Below, piece by piece: positions 1-7,997 of a stretch of 19,710 bases of DNA. The position numbers were made by a program, and so were the translations under genes. The stretch spans positions 1-19,710 of the forward strand of contig CAKRON010000049.1 in the NCBI GenBank assembly GCA_934373455.1. The letters are read 5' to 3'. Position 1 is the stretch's first letter; each line of letters starts with the position of its first letter. The notes below the pieces were generated by a model that saw only the letters and a program-made list of their open reading frames with translations, did not search any database and had not been told where the DNA came from. The DNA comes from an uncultured Marvinbryantia sp. (GTDB lineage: Bacteria; Bacillota; Clostridia; Lachnospirales; Lachnospiraceae).

Positions 1-103
1 CGGGACACGCGAGGATAGCTTGTAGATACTTGGCTCAGTAGAGCCATTGAGCAAGAAGCCCCCACTTCAAAATTAGGGATTTAAGTGGTGGGAGCATGTC
101 ACT
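1..103 (+). mobile_element. Right end of an IS200/IS605-type (TnpB) element, partial
   Basis: The window opens inside what looks like the 3' end of a TnpB-type insertion sequence. Visible structure: a small hairpin GGCTC-AGTA-GAGCC at 32-45, then a larger hairpin at about 58-92 in which GCCCCCACTT pairs with AAGTGGTGGG around an A/T-rich loop, followed by GAGCATGTCAC ending near 102. A structured right end of this form is typical of IS200/IS605 and IS1341-like elements, where it overlaps the 3' end of tnpB and acts as the scaffold of the TnpB guide RNA (omega RNA). Frame 1 reads five codons then TAG at 16-18, which could be the tnpB C-terminus, but five codons cannot prove it. The rest of the element lies outside the window. 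Family assignment is from remembered end structure, not a search. Confidence 0.55.
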
Positions 104-117
104 AAACTTATATAAGA

Positions 118-152
118 AAAACTCCTGAAATCCATTGAGACAAGGGAGTTTT
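118..152. terminator. Weak bidirectional hairpin terminator
   Basis: AAAACTCC (118-125) and GGAGTTTT (145-152) are perfect reverse complements around a 19-nt loop. The plus-strand U tract is only the four Ts within the stem; on the minus strand the stem is followed by five Ts. It lies between the insertion-sequence end and the acetyltransferase gene and may insulate them. Confidence 0.4.
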
Positions 153-162
153 GTCATATTGT
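135..162 (+). promoter_or_regulatory. Possible promoter of the acetyltransferase gene
   Basis: TTGAGA (135-140), a 16-nt gap and TATTGT (157-162) resemble a sigma-A promoter 30 nt before the start codon. The -10 element is poor (4 of 6) and the -35 lies inside the hairpin loop at 118-152, so this is tentative. Confidence 0.3.
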
Positions 163-192
163 AATAAAGAAAAAGCGGGAAGGTCAAAGATT

Positions 193-708
193 ATGAGCGA
201 CAAAAAAAGAATCCGCCACGCCAGACCGGAGGAACTGGCACAGATCATGGAGATCTATGCATCTGCCAGAGCTTTCATGGCAGTCAATGGCAATGCAGAG
301 CAGTGGAGTGACGATTATCCTCAAAAAGAACTGATTCAAAAAGATATAGAAAAAAAGCAACTATATATATATGAAGAAAATGAAGAGATCAATGCCGTAT
401 TTGTTTTCTATGTCGGAGAAGAATCAGATTATGAAACATCTGTCACCGGTACATGGGAAAGTCCGAAGCCATATGGTGTTCTGCACAGGATCGCAGTCGC
501 AAAATATGGAAAAGGGGTTGCATCTGAATGTATGCGATGGTGCTATGAACAGTGCCACTGTATGCGTGGAGATACCGGACAGAAAAATAAGAGTATGCAG
601 CGTTTATTTGAGAAGAATGGATTTACCCAGTGCACGATCATTCATTCAACCAGTGGTGTACTGCTGGGATATGAAAAATATGAAAAGGAGGAGAAAGCGA
701 TATGTTAA
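193..708 (+). CDS. GNAT-family N-acetyltransferase
   Basis: This 171-residue protein fits the GNAT fold, which moves an acetyl group from acetyl-CoA to an amine; the substrate cannot be told. The acetyl-CoA binding motif A is at about residues 97-110 (LHRIAVAKYGKGVA, with a Gly-Lys-Gly turn in place of the usual R/Q-x-x-G-x-G/A), and the C-terminal motif B region is at about 125-144 (DTGQKNKSMQRLFEKNGF), where the family usually has an N-x-x-M-x-x-L-x-K-x-G-F pattern. The start is ATG 193, preceded by GGGAAGG with 9 nt spacing; an upstream in-frame TTG at 151 lies within a hairpin stem and has no ribosome binding site. The reading frame ends 7 nt inside the next gene, so the two are translationally coupled. 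Family assignment is firm; role unknown. Confidence 0.85.
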   Translation: MSDKKRIRHARPEELAQIMEIYASARAFMAVNGNAEQWSDDYPQKELIQKDIEKKQLYIYEENEEINAVFVFYVGEESDYETSVTGTWESPKPYGVLHRIAVAKYGKGVASECMRWCYEQCHCMRGDTGQKNKSMQRLFEKNGFTQCTIIHSTSGVLLGYEKYEKEEKAIC

Positions 709-875
709 CTTGTGATTACATTGTGGAAATGATTGACGGAGATTATGCTCACTTAAAAAGAGTGGACGAAGAAAACGGAGAATTAAAGCTGGTGGCGAGA
801 GCACTGCTTCCGGCTGAGATTATGGAAGGCAGCAGGTTACATTATGAGATGCTGGAGTATACGCTGGTGCCATAA
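702..875 (+). CDS. Small DUF3006-like protein (57 aa)
   Basis: A 57-residue gene starts inside the end of the acetyltransferase gene (ATGTTAACT, overlap 7 nt). A very strong AAGGAGG at 684-690, 11 nt upstream of its ATG, supports translation. The protein begins MLTCDYIVEMIDGDYAHLKR and contains LLPAEIMEGSRLHYEM near its end. The order 'YIV-x-x-I-D/E-G-D-x-A', a short acidic stretch, then 'LLP-x-x-x-x-E-G' matches the small DUF3006 family as I recall it; DUF3006 proteins have no established biochemical role. No signal peptide or membrane segment is seen. Overlap with the acetyltransferase gene suggests the two are made together, but a functional link is inference. Confidence 0.72.
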   Translation: MLTCDYIVEMIDGDYAHLKRVDEENGELKLVARALLPAEIMEGSRLHYEMLEYTLVP

Positions 876-881
876 AAAGGT

Positions 882-903
882 GGCGGTCAGTTATCTGACC
901 GCC
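882..903. terminator. Perfect 9-bp hairpin after the DUF3006-like gene
   Basis: GGCGGTCAG (882-890), loop TTAT, and CTGACCGCC (895-903) form a perfect GC-rich stem 7 nt after the stop codon. There is no U tract on the plus strand (GGAGAGAG follows). On the minus strand the stem is followed by ACC and five Ts. It could stop minus-strand transcription or stabilise the 3' end of the upstream mRNA. Confidence 0.5.
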
Positions 904-1154
904 GGAGAGAGAAATTATGAATGTATATGTAAACTTCCAGATTTTATGATAATGTCAAATAACAAAAGATTCATAAAATATCAGGTATGAAATCCTGCAA
1001 TGGAAGATTGTATTTAGTCGGAGCCGTCACAACACATGCTAGCTTTGCACCGCAGCGGCTTCATTTGATAGTTACAGTATAAAAAGAAGTTGTGTCTAAA
1101 GTTTGTTTGAATTCGAAAATAAATCTTAACAAAAAGAAAACAAATGGGAAAATA

Positions 1155-1169
1155 TGTAAACGATTTACA
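1155..1169. promoter_or_regulatory. 15-bp palindrome, cre-like operator candidate
   Basis: TGTAAA-CGA-TTTACA is a perfect inverted repeat with a 3-nt centre. It resembles a CcpA catabolite-response site (TGTAANCGNTNACA) with one additional base in the right half. It lies about 78 nt upstream of the PFOR -35 box. A transcription-factor site is plausible; the identity of the factor is a guess. Confidence 0.4.
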
Positions 1170-1202
1170 AAGAGGGTGTCGGCAAAAAAGACATTCTTTT
1201 TT
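1170..1202 (+). terminator. Wobble-rich hairpin with U tract upstream of the PFOR promoter
   Basis: AGAGGGTGTC (about 1171-1180) can pair with GACATTCTTT (about 1190-1199) using three G-U pairs, followed by Ts. The form matches an intrinsic terminator ending any transcript from the left before the PFOR promoter. Stability is moderate. Confidence 0.4.
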
Positions 1203-1246
1203 AATATGCTGTATCAAAAAATATACATATTTTCCTGAACGCAAAA

Positions 1247-1275
1247 TAGACAAATTAAAAAAATTGTGCTAGTAT
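1247..1275 (+). promoter_or_regulatory. PFOR promoter with extended -10
   Basis: TAGACA (1247-1252), a 17-nt spacer, and TAGTAT (1270-1275) preceded by TGC (1267-1269) give a sigma-A promoter with an extended -10 element. The predicted start of transcription is near 1282, leaving a leader of about 112 nt before the PFOR start codon. Confidence 0.65.
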
Positions 1276-1278
1276 AAA

Positions 1279-1371
1279 ATCATATGAGGAATTTTAGGTG
1301 TTACTCCCCAAAGAAGGCCCAAAGTTCCGTATATATGATACTCATATGGTAAAATGGTCCAACTTGGATCA
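1279..1371 (+). promoter_or_regulatory. Folded 5' leader of the PFOR mRNA
   Basis: CATATGAG (1281-1288), right at the predicted transcript 5' end, is perfectly complementary to CTCATATG (1341-1348). The pairing could extend by a G-U and an A-T pair at 1279-1280 with 1349-1350 if transcription starts far enough upstream. It closes a domain of about 52 nt. A second hairpin follows: TGGTCCA (1355-1361), loop ACT, TGGATCA (1365-1371). The ribosome binding site AAGGAGG (1379-1385) lies just after both. This may be a 5' stabilising structure or a regulatory RNA. It does not match any riboswitch consensus I can recall. Confidence 0.5.
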
Positions 1372-1394
1372 ATAAAATAAGGAGGAACAAACCA

Positions 1395-4300
1395 ATGGCA
1401 AGAAAAATGAAAACCATGGATGGTAACCATGCAGCAGCTCATGCTTCTTATGCATACAGTGATGTAGCGGCTATCTTCCCGATCACACCTTCATCCGTTA
1501 TGGCAGAAGCTACAGATGAATGGGCAACCCAGGGCAGAAAGAACATTTTTGGACAGGAAGTTCAGGTTACAGAAATGCAGTCTGAAGCAGGTGCAGCAGG
1601 TGCTGTACACGGATCCCTTTCAGCAGGTGCTTTGACAACTACTTATACAGCTTCACAGGGTCTGCTTCTTATGATCCCTAACCTTTATAAAATCGCTGGT
1701 GAACAGCTTCCAGGTGTATTTAACGTATCAGCTCGTGCACTTGCAAGCCACGCACTTTCTATCTTCGGAGATCACTCTGATGTTTACGCATGTCGTCAGA
1801 CAGGTGCAGCTATGCTGTGTGAATCATCCGTACAGGAAGTTATGGACTTAACACCAGTTGCACACTGCGCAGCAATCAAAGGACGTATTCCATTCATCAA
1901 CTTCTTCGATGGTTTCCGTACATCTCACGAAATCCAGAAGATCGAGACATGGGATTACGAAGATCTGAAAGATATGGTAGATATGGATGCAGTAGAAGCA
2001 TTCAGAAATAATGCTCTGAATCCAAATCACCCATGTCAGAGAGGTTCAGCTCAGAACCCAGATATCTTCTTCCAGGCAAGAGAAGCATGTAACCCATACT
2101 ACGATGCAATGCCTGCAATCGTACAGGAATACATGGACAAAGTGAATGCTAAGATTGGAACAAATTACAAACTGTTCAACTACTATGGTGCTGAAGACGC
2201 TGAGAACGTTATCATCGCTATGGGATCTGTTTGTGATACAATCGAAGAAACAATTGATTACTTAGTAGCTAAGGGAGAAAAAGTCGGTGTTGTTAAAGTT
2301 CGTCTTTACAGACCATTCTCTGCAGAAGCACTGGTAGCAGCTATTCCTGAGACAGTAAAACGCATCAGCGTTCTTGACAGAACAAAAGAACCAGGTGCTA
2401 TGGGTGAACCACTGTATCTTGATGTTGTTGCAGCTCTGAAAGGAACAAAATTCGAATCCACTCCAGTATTTACAGGACGTTACGGACTTGGTTCCAAAGA
2501 TACAACACCAGCTCAGATCGTAGCTGTTTACGAAAATACAACAAAAGAAAAATTCACAATCGGTATCAAAGATGATGTTACAAATCTGTCTCTGGAACTG
2601 GGTGCTCCACTGGTTACTACACCAGAAGGAACAATCAACTGCAAGTTCTGGGGTCTGGGAGCTGACGGTACTGTAGGTGCTAACAAGAACTCCATCAAGA
2701 TCATCGGTGATAACACAGATATGTATGCTCAGGCTTACTTTGATTATGACTCAAAGAAATCCGGTGGTGTTACAATGTCCCACCTGCGTTTCGGTAAGAC
2801 ACCAATCAAATCCACATACCTGATTCATCGTGCAAACTTTGTAGCTTGCCACAACCCATCCTATGTACGTAAGTACAACATGGTACAGGAGCTGGTTGAC
2901 GGCGGTACATTCCTTCTGAACTGCCCATGGGATATGGAAGGTATTGAACATCATCTGCCAGGACAGGTTAAGAGCTACATCGCTAACCACAATATCAAGT
3001 TCTATGTGATCGATGGTATCAAGATCGGTAAAGAAATCGGACTTGGACAGCGTATCAACACTGTACTCCAGTCTGCATTCTTCAAACTGGCTAACATCAT
3101 CCCAGAAGAACAGGCAATCGACCTTATGAAAGCTGCTGCAAAAGCAACATACGGACGTAAGGGTGATGCAATCGTTCAGATGAACTACGATGCAATTGAT
3201 GCAGGTGCTAAACAGGTTGTTGAAATCCAGGTTCCAGAAAGCTGGAAAGACGCAGCTGAAGAAGACATCATTGCAAAAGCAGCTACAGAAGGAAAGAAAG
3301 AAGTTCTTGACTTCGTTAATACAATCCAGCATGCAGTAAGCGCACAGGAAGGTAACAGCTTGCCAGTATCTGCATTCAAGGATTATGTAGATGGAACTAC
3401 ACCATCTGGTACATCTGCATACGAAAAACGTGGTATCGCAGTAGATATCCCAGTATGGAATCAGGAAAACTGTATCCAGTGTAACAGATGTGCATATGTC
3501 TGCCCACACGCAGTTATCCGTCCGGTAGCTATGACAGAAGCAGAAGTTGCTGCAGCTCCAGAAGGAATGAAGACACTTGCTATGACAGGTATGGCAGATT
3601 ACAAGTTTGCTATCGTTACATCCGCACTTGACTGTACAGGATGTGGTTCCTGTGTAAATGTCTGCCCAGGAAAGAAAGGCAACAAAGCTCTTACTATGGC
3701 TAACATGGAAGCAAACGAAGACGAACAGAAATACTTCGATTACGCTGTAACTCTTCCAACCAAAGAAGATGTTATTGCCAAATTTAAAGAAAATACAGTA
3801 AAAGGTTCTCAGTTCAAACAGCCACTGCTTGAGTTCTCAGGCGCATGTGCTGGTTGTGGTGAAACACCTTACGCAAAACTGATTACACAGCTGTTCGGTG
3901 ACAGAATGTATGTTGCTAACGCAACAGGATGTTCCTCTATCTGGGGTAACTCTTCACCATCTACACCATACACTGTAAATGAAAAAGGACAGGGTCCTGC
4001 ATGGTCCAACTCTCTGTTCGAAGACAATGCTGAGTTTGGTTACGGTATGTTACTTGCTCAGAAAGCACTTCGTGACGGTCTGAAGACTAAAGTAGAAGCT
4101 CTGATCGCTGATACAGATAAAGAAGACGTAAAAGCTGCTGGTCAGGAATGGCTGGATACATTCGCAGTTGGCGCTACAAATGGTGCTGCTACAGATAAGC
4201 TGGTTGCTGCTCTGGAAGCTTGCGGATGCGAAAAAGCTCAGGATATCCTGAAAGGTAAAGACTTCCTTGCTAAGAAATCCCAGTGGATCTTCGGTGGTGA

Positions 4301-4931
4301 CGGATGGGCATACGATATCGGATTCGGTGGAGTTGACCACGTACTGGCAAGCGGACAGGATATCAACGTTATGGTATTCGATACAGAAGTTTACTCTAAC
4401 ACAGGTGGACAGGCTTCCAAGTCTACACAGCCAGGTGCTATCGCACAGTTCGCTGCTGCAGGTAAAGAAGTGAAGAAGAAAGATATGGCTTCCATCGCTA
4501 TGTCTTACGGATATGTATATGTAGCTCAGATCGCTATGGGTGCTGATTACAACCAGTGTGTAAAAGCTCTTGCAGAAGCAGAAGCTTATCCAGGACCATC
4601 TCTGATCATTGCATATGCTCCATGTATCAACCATGGTATCAAGAAAGGTATGAGCAAAGCTCAGACAGAAGAAGAACTTGCAGTTAAGACAGGTTACTGG
4701 CATCTGTTCCGCTTCAACCCAGAAGCAGAGAACAAATTCAGCCTGGATTCCAAAGCTCCTGATTACACAGGATACGATGAATTCCTGAACGGAGAAGTTC
4801 GTTACAATTCTCTGAAACGTGCTAATCCAGACAGAGCTGCAAAACTCTTCGCTAAGAACCAGAAGTGCAATGAAGAAAGATATGAATATCTGAACAAACT
4901 GATTGAACTTCACGCTGGAAAAACAGAGTAA
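1395..4931 (+). CDS. nifJ: Pyruvate:ferredoxin (flavodoxin) oxidoreductase, single chain
   Basis: This 1178-residue cytoplasmic enzyme oxidises pyruvate with CoA to acetyl-CoA and CO2 and passes electrons to ferredoxin or flavodoxin. Length is normal for the fused homodimeric type. The N-terminal pyruvate-binding domain has the FPITPSS motif (T31). Two [4Fe-4S] ferredoxin-like clusters are complete: C693-x2-C696-x2-C699-x3-C703 and C747-x2-C750-x2-C753-x3-C757. C818-x2-C821 begins the proximal cluster site. The thiamine diphosphate motif runs from GGDGW (967-971) to about N1002 (EVYSNTGGQ, 998-1006), with C-terminal APCINHG. The start ATG follows AAGGAGG. Codon use is markedly biased (Pro almost always CCA, Ala GCA/GCT), unlike the peptidase gene that follows, which suggests very high expression. 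The gene is monocistronic, with its own promoter and a strong terminator. The symbol is family-level; por or pfo would also fit. Confidence 0.97.
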   Translation: MARKMKTMDGNHAAAHASYAYSDVAAIFPITPSSVMAEATDEWATQGRKNIFGQEVQVTEMQSEAGAAGAVHGSLSAGALTTTYTASQGLLLMIPNLYKIAGEQLPGVFNVSARALASHALSIFGDHSDVYACRQTGAAMLCESSVQEVMDLTPVAHCAAIKGRIPFINFFDGFRTSHEIQKIETWDYEDLKDMVDMDAVEAFRNNALNPNHPCQRGSAQNPDIFFQAREACNPYYDAMPAIVQEYMDKVNAKIGTNYKLFNYYGAEDAENVIIAMGSVCDTIEETIDYLVAKGEKVGVVKVRLYRPFSAEALVAAIPETVKRISVLDRTKEPGAMGEPLYLDVVAALKGTKFESTPVFTGRYGLGSKDTTPAQIVAVYENTTKEKFTIGIKDDVTNLSLELGAPLVTTPEGTINCKFWGLGADGTVGANKNSIKIIGDNTDMYAQAYFDYDSKKSGGVTMSHLRFGKTPIKSTYLIHRANFVACHNPSYVRKYNMVQELVDGGTFLLNCPWDMEGIEHHLPGQVKSYIANHNIKFYVIDGIKIGKEIGLGQRINTVLQSAFFKLANIIPEEQAIDLMKAAAKATYGRKGDAIVQMNYDAIDAGAKQVVEIQVPESWKDAAEEDIIAKAATEGKKEVLDFVNTIQHAVSAQEGNSLPVSAFKDYVDGTTPSGTSAYEKRGIAVDIPVWNQENCIQCNRCAYVCPHAVIRPVAMTEAEVAAAPEGMKTLAMTGMADYKFAIVTSALDCTGCGSCVNVCPGKKGNKALTMANMEANEDEQKYFDYAVTLPTKEDVIAKFKENTVKGSQFKQPLLEFSGACAGCGETPYAKLITQLFGDRMYVANATGCSSIWGNSSPSTPYTVNEKGQGPAWSNSLFEDNAEFGYGMLLAQKALRDGLKTKVEALIADTDKEDVKAAGQEWLDTFAVGATNGAATDKLVAALEACGCEKAQDILKGKDFLAKKSQWIFGGDGWAYDIGFGGVDHVLASGQDINVMVFDTEVYSNTGGQASKSTQPGAIAQFAAAGKEVKKKDMASIAMSYGYVYVAQIAMGADYNQCVKALAEAEAYPGPSLIIAYAPCINHGIKKGMSKAQTEEELAVKTGYWHLFRFNPEAENKFSLDSKAPDYTGYDEFLNGEVRYNSLKRANPDRAAKLFAKNQKCNEERYEYLNKLIELHAGKTE

Positions 4932-4946
4932 TAAAGTATAACTAGG

Positions 4947-4986
4947 ACAGGCATCGCCATTATGGCGGTGCCTGTTTTTCTTTTTG
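4947..4986 (+). terminator. Strong intrinsic terminator of the PFOR gene
   Basis: CAGGCATCGCC (4948-4958) pairs with GGCGGTGCCTG (4964-4974), with one T-G wobble and an ATTAT loop. It is followed by TTTTTCTTTTT. It lies 16 nt after the stop codon. Confidence 0.93.
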
Positions 4987-5012
4987 ACTTTTGCTGCACT
5001 CCCTCTTATAAT
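4984..5012 (+). promoter_or_regulatory. Near-consensus promoter of the peptidase-era-recO operon
   Basis: TTGACT (4984-4989), exactly 17 nt, TATAAT (5007-5012). The -35 box uses the last Ts of the PFOR terminator tract, so the two signals overlap. Transcription should start near 5019, about 42 nt before the next start codon. Confidence 0.85.
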
Positions 5013-5060
5013 AGACACCAAGGGCTTTTAGCCATTGAAAAACAGATCGGAGGCTCAGGC

Positions 5061-7988
5061 ATGTTTCGTAGTTTGCCACAATATGATGTAATCAAGACAG
5101 AAGAGATAACAGATATCAAATCCAAAGGTACTTTACTGGTTCACAAGAAAAGTGGAGCAAGAGTAATGCTTCTGGAAAATGAAGATGAAAATAAAGTATT
5201 TAATATTGCATTCCGCACGCCGCCATCAGACAGCACAGGCGTTGCGCATATTCTGGAACACAGTGTATTGTGCGGAAGTAAAAAATTCCCGTCAAAAGAT
5301 CCCTTTGTAGAACTGGCCAAAGGATCATTGAATACGTTTTTGAATGCAATGACATATCCGGATAAAACCATGTATCCGATTGCCAGCTGCAATATGCAGG
5401 ATTTCTGTAATTTGATGGAAGTATATATGGATGCAGTATTTTATCCGAATATTTATGAAAAAGAAGAAATATTCCGTCAGGAAGGCTGGAGTTATGTACT
5501 GGAGAATCCAGAAGATGAGATCATCTATAATGGAGTGGTCTATAATGAAATGAAGGGAGCATTTTCTTCACCGGATGATGTACTGGATCGGGAAATCTTA
5601 AATTCCCTCTACCCGGATACACCATACGGAATAGAATCTGGTGGTGATCCAAAGAATATACCGGATCTGGAATATGAAGATTTTCTTGCATTTCATAAAA
5701 AGTACTATCATCCGTCCAACAGTTATATTTACCTGTATGGCGATATGGACATGGAAGAACGGCTTGCCTGGTTAGATCAGGAATATTTATGCAAGTTTGA
5801 TGCAGAGCAGGTGGATTCCGGAATCTGCCAGCAGCCAAAGTTTAGCCAGATAATCGAACTGGAAAAGACATATTCTATTTCAAATATGGAAGAAGAAGCA
5901 GATAATACTTACCTGGCATATAACTGGTCTGTGGGAGATGTTCTGGATGAAAATTTGTCAGCAGCAATGTCCATCGTAGAATATGTGCTTTTAGAGGCAC
6001 CGGGTGCACCGCTGAAGCAGGCACTTCTGGATGCAGAAGTGGGAAAAGACGTGGAAGGCAGCTATGACAGCGGTGTCCGTCAGCCATATTTTTCTGTAAT
6101 TGTCAAGAATAGTAACCCGGAGCAGAAAGAAGAATTTGTAAAAATAATTCGTACAGTTCTGGAAGAACAGGCAGAAAAAGGGCTGGAAGAAAGAACTCTT
6201 CTGGCTGGTATCAACAACTTAGAATTTAAGCTTCGAGAAGCAGATTTCGGTCATTTTCCAAAGGGACTGATGTATGGAATTGATGCATTTGACAGCTGGC
6301 TGTATGACGAGAAGGAACCGTTCCTCTATCTGAAGCAGATTCAGAGCTGTGCTTTTCTGAAGAGTAAGCTGGGGACGGGATATTATGAAGAACTGATTCG
6401 AAAATATTTGTTGGACAACACCCATGCATCACTGATTATCATGAAGCCGGAAAAGGGTCTGACAGCAAAAGAAGAAGAACGGGTAAAAGAAAAACTTGCA
6501 GCTTACAAGGCATCCCTGACAGAAGAAGAAATTCAGAAGATGATCGAAAAGACCAGAAAACTTCGTGCATTTCAGGAAACACCATCTACAAAAGAAGAAC
6601 TGGAAAAAATACCACTTTTAAAATTATCTGATATTCGCAAGGAGATTCAGCCATTGCAGAATCAGCCGATCGATGTAGATGGTACACTGTTGTTGCATCA
6701 TGAATTGGATACGAATGGAATTGCCTATTTGAACGTGATGTTTGACGCAAAAAATCTGACATCCCTGCAATTATCTTATCTGGGTATTTTAAAGTGTGTG
6801 CTGGGAATGGTAGATACCAAGCATTATAATTTCCATGAATTGAGTAATGAGATCAATATTCAGTCAGGTGGAATTTATCCGGTATCAGACGTGTTTGCAG
6901 ATTTCAACAATCCGGGAGACTATTCAGCAGCTTTTGAAATGAAAGCAAAAGTATTATATGATAAAATCGATTTTGCTTTTGATATGATAGAAGAGATTCT
7001 CTTCACTTCCAGTTTTGAAAAAGAAAAGAGACTTTACGAGATCCTTGCAAGATTAAAATCACGTCTGCAGGTGCGATTAACCAGTGCAGGTCATTCTACA
7101 GCAGCAACCAGAGCAATGGCGCATTTTTCATCTGTTTCTGCATTTAATGATCGAACCGGTGGTGTGGCGTTATATGAGCTGGTGGAATCAATAGAATCAC
7201 ATTTTGGGGAGAAAAAAGACGAACTTGTGGAAAACCTTCAAAATCTGCTTTCCGATCTTTTAGTGAAAGAAGGTCTGATGGTCAGCCTGACATCAGAGAA
7301 GGCTATTGTGGATAAAGTAGAGGACCGCATCCGAAGATTAAAAGAAAAACTGCCACACAGAAAAGAAGAAATGCAGGAGAAGAAAGAAAGCATTCTGGTT
7401 ACAGAAGGAAATGAGGGACTGATGACTGCATCTCAGGTTCAATATGTAGCTCTGGCAGGCAATTTCCGTCAGTATGGATGCGAATATCATGGTGCGCTGC
7501 GAATTCTGCGCACAATTATGGGGTATGAGTATTTGTGGACAAATATACGTGTCCAGGGTGGAGCATATGGCTGTATGAGCGGCTTTGGAAAGACCGGAGA
7601 TACCTACCTTGTATCTTACCGGGATCCGAATCTGGGACGTACACTTGATGTCTATAAAGGAATCGGTGATTATTTGAAGAATTTCACAGTAGATGAAAGA
7701 GATATGTGTAAGTATATCATTGGAACAATCAGTGAATGCGATACACCGATGAATCCGGCGGCAAAGGGAAGCAGATCTTTAAATGCATGGATGAGCCATG
7801 TGACAGAAGAAGAACTGCAAAAAGAAAGAGAGCAGATCCTGTCAGCAAATCAAGACAGCATCCGTGCGCTGGAACCACTTCTTCGATCCGTATTGGAACA
7901 TGGCAATCTCTGTGTGATAGGCGGAGAAGAAAAAATACAGTCCGAAAAAGAACTTTTTGAACAGATCAGACCGTTGATTCGCAGTTAA
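5061..7988 (+). CDS. M16C-family zinc metallopeptidase (PreP/Cym1-like)
   Basis: This 975-residue protein belongs to the insulinase (M16) superfamily, subfamily C, whose members enclose and degrade unfolded peptides in a two-half chamber. The inverted zinc motif H63-I-L-E66-H67 is intact, and the third ligand E163 (in VYNEMKG) lies 96 residues after H67, matching the plant PreP spacing I recall. The N-terminal half carries the catalytic domain, the middle resembles the M16C-associated domain, and the C-terminal half has the inactive repeat, with a conserved-looking RVQGGAYG near residues 831-838. No signal peptide is visible, so it probably acts in the cytoplasm. ATG 5061 follows GGAGG with a 7-nt gap; a longer in-frame reading from 4962 would start in the PFOR terminator loop, so it is rejected. 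It begins an operon with era (9-nt gap) and recO. Confidence 0.93.
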   Translation: MFRSLPQYDVIKTEEITDIKSKGTLLVHKKSGARVMLLENEDENKVFNIAFRTPPSDSTGVAHILEHSVLCGSKKFPSKDPFVELAKGSLNTFLNAMTYPDKTMYPIASCNMQDFCNLMEVYMDAVFYPNIYEKEEIFRQEGWSYVLENPEDEIIYNGVVYNEMKGAFSSPDDVLDREILNSLYPDTPYGIESGGDPKNIPDLEYEDFLAFHKKYYHPSNSYIYLYGDMDMEERLAWLDQEYLCKFDAEQVDSGICQQPKFSQIIELEKTYSISNMEEEADNTYLAYNWSVGDVLDENLSAAMSIVEYVLLEAPGAPLKQALLDAEVGKDVEGSYDSGVRQPYFSVIVKNSNPEQKEEFVKIIRTVLEEQAEKGLEERTLLAGINNLEFKLREADFGHFPKGLMYGIDAFDSWLYDEKEPFLYLKQIQSCAFLKSKLGTGYYEELIRKYLLDNTHASLIIMKPEKGLTAKEEERVKEKLAAYKASLTEEEIQKMIEKTRKLRAFQETPSTKEELEKIPLLKLSDIRKEIQPLQNQPIDVDGTLLLHHELDTNGIAYLNVMFDAKNLTSLQLSYLGILKCVLGMVDTKHYNFHELSNEINIQSGGIYPVSDVFADFNNPGDYSAAFEMKAKVLYDKIDFAFDMIEEILFTSSFEKEKRLYEILARLKSRLQVRLTSAGHSTAATRAMAHFSSVSAFNDRTGGVALYELVESIESHFGEKKDELVENLQNLLSDLLVKEGLMVSLTSEKAIVDKVEDRIRRLKEKLPHRKEEMQEKKESILVTEGNEGLMTASQVQYVALAGNFRQYGCEYHGALRILRTIMGYEYLWTNIRVQGGAYGCMSGFGKTGDTYLVSYRDPNLGRTLDVYKGIGDYLKNFTVDERDMCKYIIGTISECDTPMNPAAKGSRSLNAWMSHVTEEELQKEREQILSANQDSIRALEPLLRSVLEHGNLCVIGGEEKIQSEKELFEQIRPLIRS

Positions 7989-7997
7989 AGGAGAAAT

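Larger units (their letters stand above)
876..1394 (+). other. 519-bp regulatory gap upstream of PFOR
   Basis: No convincing gene lies here. In order it holds the 9-bp hairpin at 882-903, an A/T-rich stretch without evident signals to about 1150, a 15-bp palindrome at 1155-1169, a U-tailed hairpin at about 1170-1202, an extended -10 promoter at 1247-1275, and a leader of about 112 nt with complementary segments. A 79-residue minus-strand reading frame at 1014-1253 looks like chance: it is rich in Phe, Tyr, Cys and Lys, as translated A/T-rich noncoding DNA tends to be. Confidence 0.6.

Noticed and set aside
1014..1253. 79-residue minus-strand reading frame upstream of PFOR
   Set aside because: No clear ribosome binding site, composition typical of translated A/T-rich noncoding DNA, and it covers the palindrome, the terminator-like hairpin and the start of the PFOR promoter.
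4050..5021. Long minus-strand reading frame (323 codons) opposite PFOR
   Set aside because: It lies antisense to the strongly supported PFOR gene. PFOR's biased codon choice leaves few stops in that frame; the translated product is rich in Cys, Phe and Ser with no recognisable domain.
4962..5060. N-terminal extension of the M16C peptidase
   Set aside because: It would start in the loop of the PFOR terminator and upstream of the operon promoter; ATG 5061 has a proper ribosome binding site.
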